NCBI RefSeq assembly: GCF_014267175.1
Contig: NZ_JACMTR010000002.1
Coordinates: 1,500,001 to 1,564,000 of the forward strand
Direction: 5' to 3'
DNA: 64,000 nucleotides
Origin: Pseudonocardia sp. C8
Lineage (GTDB): Bacteria; Actinomycetota; Actinomycetes; Mycobacteriales; Pseudonocardiaceae
The notes beneath the pieces are model-generated. The model saw nothing but the letters and a program-made list of their open reading frames with translations, was not told the DNA's origin and searched no databases. Shown one piece after another: positions 59,975 to 64,000 of the stretch. A program made the translations under genes and the position numbers. Numbering within the stretch: position 1 is the first letter of the stretch; every line of letters starts with the position of its first letter.

Positions 59975-60832
59975 CTAGGGGAGCTGTTCCAGCGTGCCGT
60001 CCACGACGAGCGTGGCGTTCTCGTTGTCGAGGAAGCCGTCGACGAACGGGTCGGCGCCGACGAGGCGCACTTTTCTTGTCGCACTGTCCAGCGGTCTGCC
60101 CGTGTGGCTGCCCGCCGTACCGGTGGTCAGTGTGATCGGGAGCTTCGAGTCGCCGGCCGGGAACGGCAGGTCGAAGAGCAGGGTGATGGAGAGCAGTATC
60201 GCTCCGGTGTTCTTTGTGAACGTGCCGTTCCCGCCGGCGATCCGGCTGACGACGACCGGGCCGTTGTCGGTCTGCACCGTGATGTCGGGGAACGAGCTGA
60301 CGCTGACCGTCGTGCGTGGGCCGTTGAACAGCAGTCCGATCGACACCGGCACCGTGAACGGGCCGGGAGCCCGGCTGCTGCTCGTGGTCAGGGTCGCGGT
60401 GCCGTTGAGTTTGGTGGCCAGCGTGTCGGATCGGCGGATCTCGAAGTGCATGTCGTAGGTCATGTGTTCGTTGCTGGCACGGACCCGGTGCGTTCCGATG
60501 CCATCGGTTGCGGGGCTGAAGGTCCGGGTGAAGCCGGGGAGGACGTCGTCACCGCTTGTGGTGTCGTTCTCGATGCCGGTGACGCGGATGCTCAGGCTGC
60601 TCGCGGTCGTGACGAAGACCGACCGGTTGATGGCCGTCGTGCCGCGTCCGAGGTTGTCGTCTACGAAACTCTGGCTCTGCCCGTTGGCCGTGAGCGTGAA
60701 CCTCGCTTCCGCCTCAGTACCGGGATCACTGATGGCGAGGACGTCGATCCGGGTGAATCGCACTTCCAGACCGATGCTGGTTGCTGTGGCGGTGGGTGTT
60801 GGAGTCTCGAGCAGGTCGCTGCGCTGTTGCAT
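59975..60832 (-). CDS. Beta-rich protein of unknown function
   Basis: 285 residues from ATG 60832 with GGAGGAG upstream. Strand-rich, Thr/Ser-rich sequence without signal peptide or membrane segment: 'LEVRFTRIDVLAISDPGTEA', 'RSVFVTTASSLSIRVTGIEN', 'SNEHMTYDMHFEIRRSDTLA' and 'ILLSITLLFDLPFPAGDSKL'. It may contain two C2/PLAT-like sandwiches. Codon usage is less GC-biased than its neighbours. It follows the 80-residue gene by 71 bases on the same strand. Confidence 0.7.
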   Translation of the reverse strand: MQQRSDLLETPTPTATATSIGLEVRFTRIDVLAISDPGTEAEARFTLTANGQSQSFVDDNLGRGTTAINRSVFVTTASSLSIRVTGIENDTTSGDDVLPGFTRTFSPATDGIGTHRVRASNEHMTYDMHFEIRRSDTLATKLNGTATLTTSSSRAPGPFTVPVSIGLLFNGPRTTVSVSSFPDITVQTDNGPVVVSRIAGGNGTFTKNTGAILLSITLLFDLPFPAGDSKLPITLTTGTAGSHTGRPLDSATRKVRLVGADPFVDGFLDNENATLVVDGTLEQLP

Positions 60833-60903
60833 GTACTTCTCCTCCTGTGGGGCGTCCGTGCTCCTGCGAGATTTGGAGCGTCGGGCGTCGTGGGCGTCCC
60901 GGC

Positions 60904-61146
60904 CTACGGGATGGTGATCTCGCGGACTTCGACGATCTCGGTGCGGTCGGCGACGAACGTCGGTAGCAACCCGGCGGCCGATGCCGCGTTCTCGGCGTCG
61001 ACCGTCCAGCACACTCGGTGGGTCCCGGTCAGGCAGGATGCGAGGGCGGGAGCCTTCCGCAGCGGGCTGTCGAAGCCTCGCCACGAGGCGAAGACGGACT
61101 GGCACTCGTCCGGTTGGTGGCGGTGCCAGAGAGCGAACCGACGCAT
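60904..61146 (-). CDS. 80-residue conserved hypothetical protein
   Basis: From ATG 61146: 'FALWHRHQPDECQSVFASWR', 'GFDSPLRKAPALASCLTGTH', 'VCWTVDAENAASAAGLLPTF' and 'VADRTEIVEVREITIP'. The ferredoxin-like alpha/beta pattern is typical of small actinobacterial proteins with a 'WxGFDSPLR...WTVDA' signature (recollection). No known function. Divergent from the LuxR-type gene, 92 bases between starts. Confidence 0.7.
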   Translation of the reverse strand: MRRFALWHRHQPDECQSVFASWRGFDSPLRKAPALASCLTGTHRVCWTVDAENAASAAGLLPTFVADRTEIVEVREITIP

Positions 61147-61238
61147 ACCCGACTGTCTCGTCCGTCGGGGTGCCTCCGGTATGCGGAGAATCCCTGATCC
61201 GGTAGCGCCCCGGGCCTGAGTCACGCGACCATGGCCTG

Positions 61239-64000
61239 GTGGGCGAGCGTGGTCGCCTCGTCGGACGAGCGAGCGAACTCGCCCAGATCGACGGGGTTGT
61301 CGAGCGGGTCGCCGCCGGATTCGGGGGCGGCCTGGTCGTCTCCGGAGCGCCGGGGATCGGAAAAACGAGCCTGCTCGGCGAGCTGGGAGCGCGAGCCGAG
61401 GCGCGGGGTTGGCTGGTGCTCGACGGGCGGGCCAGCGAGTTCGAGCAGAACGAGCCGTTTGCCGTGTTCCGGGACGCGCTCGATGCCTACCTCGGCTCGC
61501 TGGATGCTGGGATGCGGGCGGGGCTGCACCGGCTGCCCGCGCTCGCGGCGATCTTCCCCGGCCTCTCGGACCGGGGCGCGGCCGGTTCGCCGGTCGACCG
61601 GTTGTCCGCGCACGCCGCCCTGCGTGAGGTGCTCGCTCGGCTCGTCGGGGACCAGCCCGTGCTGCTCCTGCTCGACGACATGCACTGGGCGGACGGTTCC
61701 TCTGTGGACCTGTTCGGCTACCTGTTGCGGCGCCCGCCCCAGGGCCCGTTCCTACTGGCCGGGGCGTTGCGGTCGGGCCAGTGCCCGCCGCGGATGCGGA
61801 TGGCGCTCGATGCCGCCGCACCGGTCGGCCGTCTCGTCGAGCTTCGTCTCGGCGCGTTGAGGCGCGCCGACGTGAGCCGGCTGCTCCGCGGATTCGACGA
61901 GGACGCCATCGACGCGCTCTACGCCGAGTGCGGCGGCAACCCCTTCTACCTGCACGCTGTTTCCGCGTACACCGGACCGGTTCGGGTGCACGCCGGGAGC
62001 ACGACCGAGGTCCCCCCGGCCGTAATCGCGGCTGTGGCCTCCGAACTCCGCGCGCTGTCCGTGACCGGCCGGCGGGCCGCGGGGGCGGCCGCCGTCGCGG
62101 GCGACCCCTTCGACGTCGGCCTGGCCGCCGCGATCGCCCGGGTCGGCGTTGAGGAGTTCCTCGGTGCGGTGGACGAGCTGGTCGGCAAGGCCGTGATCGA
62201 GCCCACCGATGTCCCGGCTCGTTTCCGGTTCCGCCACCCGATCGTCCGTCGCGCGGTCTACGAGGGTTGCGGGCAAGGCTGGCGGATCGCGGCGCACGCC
62301 CGTGCCGCCGCAGTCCTCGGCGAGCAGGGGTTCTCCGCGCTGCACCGCGCGCACCATCTCGCGCGCAGCGCCGCCGTCGGCGACCTCGATGCCGTCGCGC
62401 TGCTTGCCGAGGCCGGCCACGCGGCCGCCCCGGCCGCTCCCGCGGAGGCCGCGCACTGGTTCGAGACCGCGGTCGGTCTCCTGCCCGACGGTCCGGAGCA
62501 CGTCACACGCCGGATGGAGCTGCTCGCACCGCTGGCGCTCACCTCGGGCGCGGCCGGGCGGATCGAACCCAGCCGGGCGGCCGTCGACGAGCTGCTTGCG
62601 CTCGTTCCCGTTGAGCAGACCCCCGCCCGAGTGCAGCTCGTCGTGCTCCGGGCGTTTCTCGACCACGTCGCGGGCCGCCACGACGCCGCCCAGAGGATCA
62701 TTGAGTGGGAGCAGGCCCGGGTGCCTCCGCACCAGCACGCCGAGCACGCCGTGCTGGAGGCCCACCTCGCGATCAGTGCGTTCGTCCGGGCTGACGACCG
62801 GGCCTTGGCCGCACACGGGACTCGGGCACTCGTAGGCGCCCGCAACGCCGGACGCGGACCGCTGCTGGCACTCGCGGCCGCGCTCGCCGCTCTCGGGGAG
62901 TACTTCGCCGGGCACCTCGACGCGGCCACCGCGGAGCTGGCGGAGGCGGCGGCGCTGGTCGACGCGATGCCGGACGAGGTGCTCGCCACGCAGCTGGATG
63001 CGCCGCTGATGCTTGCCACCACCGAGTTCAACCTCGACCGGCACACCGATGCGATCCGGCACTGCAGCCGCGGGCTCGAGCTGGCCATCGCGACCGGCCA
63101 GGTCCTGATGGTGCCGTGGCTGTACCTGACCCGAGCCTTGTCGCGGGCCTACACCGGCGACCTGGACTCTGCGCTGGCCGACGCCTCGACCTCCTACGAC
63201 GCGAGTGTCATGAGCGGGAACAGCTTCACCGTCAGCCTTGCACTCGGGCTCACCGGCTGGATGCACCTGTGGCGCGACGAGCTCGGAGCCGCGCGTCAAT
63301 GCCTCGACGAGGCGCTGCGGACATGCGCCTCCGTCCCCGCGGTGACGAGCACTGGCGGCGTGCGGCTCTTCCACGCCGAGACGATGCTGGAGACCGGTCA
63401 CGCCGGCCAGGTGCCCGAGCTCCTGGTGGCCGGGGGGTCCCTGCCGCAGCGCCCGTGGCGAGGGCGGGCCTACCAGGTGCTCGTCCGGGCCGCACTCGTG
63501 GCTGGAGACCGCGCCGCGGCACGATCATGGCTGACTCGAGCGTGGGGCGAGCTCGGTGACGTCGCGGTCGACGCCCGCCAGACGGACCTCTGGCACGCGG
63601 AGGCAATGGTGCTGATCGACGCCGGCGCAGGGCCGGCCGCGGTGGCGGCCGCGCGGCGTGCCGTCGAGCTGGCCGACCGGGGCGGCGTCCCCGTGGAGGC
63701 CGGCCGGGCGCGCACGCTCGCCGGCCGTGCGCTCGTACTCGCCGGCGAACGGGCAGCGGGTGTGGAACTTCTCCAGTGCGCCGAGCGTGACCTCGCCGCG
63801 CTCGGCGCGTACCGCTACCGGGCCGAGGCGGTCCGCGAGCTGCGTCGGCTGGGCCGCCGGGTACGACGCCCGGTAGGGGCCGAGGCGACGGTCTCCACGC
63901 TGTCCGGGCGCGAGCACGAGGTCGCGCTGCTCGTGGCGCGGGGTCAGTCGAACCGACAGATCGCCACGCAGCTCGTGCTCAGCGAGAAGACCGTCGAGGC
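61239..64000 (+). CDS. LuxR-family ATPase regulator (LAL type), 3' end outside the window
   Basis: About 920 residues are visible. N-terminal AAA/NACHT-like ATPase: Walker A in 'LVVSGAPGIGKTSLLGELGA', Walker B in 'DQPVLLLLDDMHWADGSSVD'. The middle (about residues 330-860) is helical TPR-like. A LuxR helix-turn-helix starts at 'STLSGREHEVALLVARGQSN' with 'RQIATQLVLSEKTVE' and runs off the end. GTG 61239 is the likely start ('VGERGRLVGRASELAQIDGV'). LAL regulators activate large gene clusters; the target may lie beyond the window. Confidence 0.9.
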   Translation, partial: MGERGRLVGRASELAQIDGVVERVAAGFGGGLVVSGAPGIGKTSLLGELGARAEARGWLVLDGRASEFEQNEPFAVFRDALDAYLGSLDAGMRAGLHRLPALAAIFPGLSDRGAAGSPVDRLSAHAALREVLARLVGDQPVLLLLDDMHWADGSSVDLFGYLLRRPPQGPFLLAGALRSGQCPPRMRMALDAAAPVGRLVELRLGALRRADVSRLLRGFDEDAIDALYAECGGNPFYLHAVSAYTGPVRVHAGSTTEVPPAVIAAVASELRALSVTGRRAAGAAAVAGDPFDVGLAAAIARVGVEEFLGAVDELVGKAVIEPTDVPARFRFRHPIVRRAVYEGCGQGWRIAAHARAAAVLGEQGFSALHRAHHLARSAAVGDLDAVALLAEAGHAAAPAAPAEAAHWFETAVGLLPDGPEHVTRRMELLAPLALTSGAAGRIEPSRAAVDELLALVPVEQTPARVQLVVLRAFLDHVAGRHDAAQRIIEWEQARVPPHQHAEHAVLEAHLAISAFVRADDRALAAHGTRALVGARNAGRGPLLALAAALAALGEYFAGHLDAATAELAEAAALVDAMPDEVLATQLDAPLMLATTEFNLDRHTDAIRHCSRGLELAIATGQVLMVPWLYLTRALSRAYTGDLDSALADASTSYDASVMSGNSFTVSLALGLTGWMHLWRDELGAARQCLDEALRTCASVPAVTSTGGVRLFHAETMLETGHAGQVPELLVAGGSLPQRPWRGRAYQVLVRAALVAGDRAAARSWLTRAWGELGDVAVDARQTDLWHAEAMVLIDAGAGPAAVAAARRAVELADRGGVPVEAGRARTLAGRALVLAGERAAGVELLQCAERDLAALGAYRYRAEAVRELRRLGRRVRRPVGAEATVSTLSGREHEVALLVARGQSNRQIATQLVLSEKTVE

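Noticed and set aside
59783..61219. 478-codon plus-strand frame continuing from the DUF6777 fragment
   Set aside because: From about 59830 on it is antisense to the 285-residue minus-strand gene, which has a strong ribosome site and protein-like strand pattern.
61752..63401. 549-codon minus-strand frame
   Set aside because: Lies entirely inside the LuxR-type ATPase gene, whose Walker motifs and LuxR domain prove the plus strand is coding.
1..64000. CRISPR array
   Set aside because: No regularly spaced 25-40 bp repeats with unique spacers were found. The 21-bp units at 49.1 kb have no spacers.
1..64000. rRNA or complete tRNA genes
   Set aside because: No rRNA-like segments, and the only T-arm-like motif (2.7 kb) lacks acceptor pairing and a variable loop.

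Overview
The window is very GC-rich DNA with strong third-position G/C bias, GTG starts and 4-bp ATGA/GTGA gene overlaps. The gene families (MobF relaxase, Lsr2, GAF-ANTAR regulators, a SigK/RskA-type pair, DUF4383, SPW, fasciclin and PASTA proteins, LuxR/ATPase regulator) point to an actinomycete, most likely Pseudonocardiaceae (inference). A truncated conjugative relaxase at the left edge, two complete insertion sequences with target duplications, many transposase, integrase and phage relics, and many broken genes indicate a plasmid or an integrated mobile region that is decaying.

Layout. 0-2 kb: C-terminal part of a MobF relaxase and a convergent hypothetical gene. 3-10 kb: an ECF sigma factor and its RskA-like anti-sigma factor, a HigA-like antitoxin, a membrane-anchored molybdopterin oxidoreductase, a fasciclin lipoprotein, a DUF4383 membrane protein and a PASTA protein. 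This resembles the mycobacterial sigK-rskA-mpt70/83 arrangement. 10-25 kb: a signalling-rich block with four GAF or GAF-ANTAR genes (one broken), a membrane GAF protein, a STAS protein, an SPW protein and a DUF6777-like protein. It also holds an SNase-like protein and a 119-bp inverted repeat that frames two of the GAF-ANTAR genes and an IS481-type relic. 26-28.7 kb: a compact, less GC-rich operon of an S8 protease, a small protein and a hemopexin-repeat protein. 29-33.7 kb: a YCII-ECF42-SRPBCC operon, a broken YjbR gene and lsr2.

34-36.2 kb: a mer-like operon (merR, broken merB, rhodanese-CBS, zinc-ribbon protein). Its rhodanese gene has an in-frame TGA where relatives carry a cysteine. 36.4-37.6 kb: intact IS481-family element with a 6-bp duplication. 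37.8-39.3 kb: membrane protein, thioredoxin-like protein and a Crp/Fnr regulator. 40.2-42.8 kb: intact IS21-family element with a 7-bp duplication, splitting an MHS-type transporter relic. 43.6-45.5 kb: a low-GC pair, a protein with a tryptophan-rich tail followed by a JmjC-type oxygenase. 45.5-50.5 kb: VOC protein, LysE-type exporter, duplicated glutamine amidotransferase fragments, VapBC relics.

50.9-54.6 kb: small plasmid-type hypothetical genes, secreted and HD-domain proteins, a PASTA lipoprotein pair and a holin relic. 55.2-58.9 kb: a second SNase-like paralogue, then a three-gene GTGA-coupled operon behind a perfect palindrome. 59-61.2 kb: rearranged relics of the STAS and DUF6777 genes and two uncharacterised genes. 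61.2 kb to the end: a large LuxR-type ATPase regulator cut by the window edge. Several conserved genes carry single-base frameshifts. Whether this is real decay or sequence error cannot be settled from the sequence alone.
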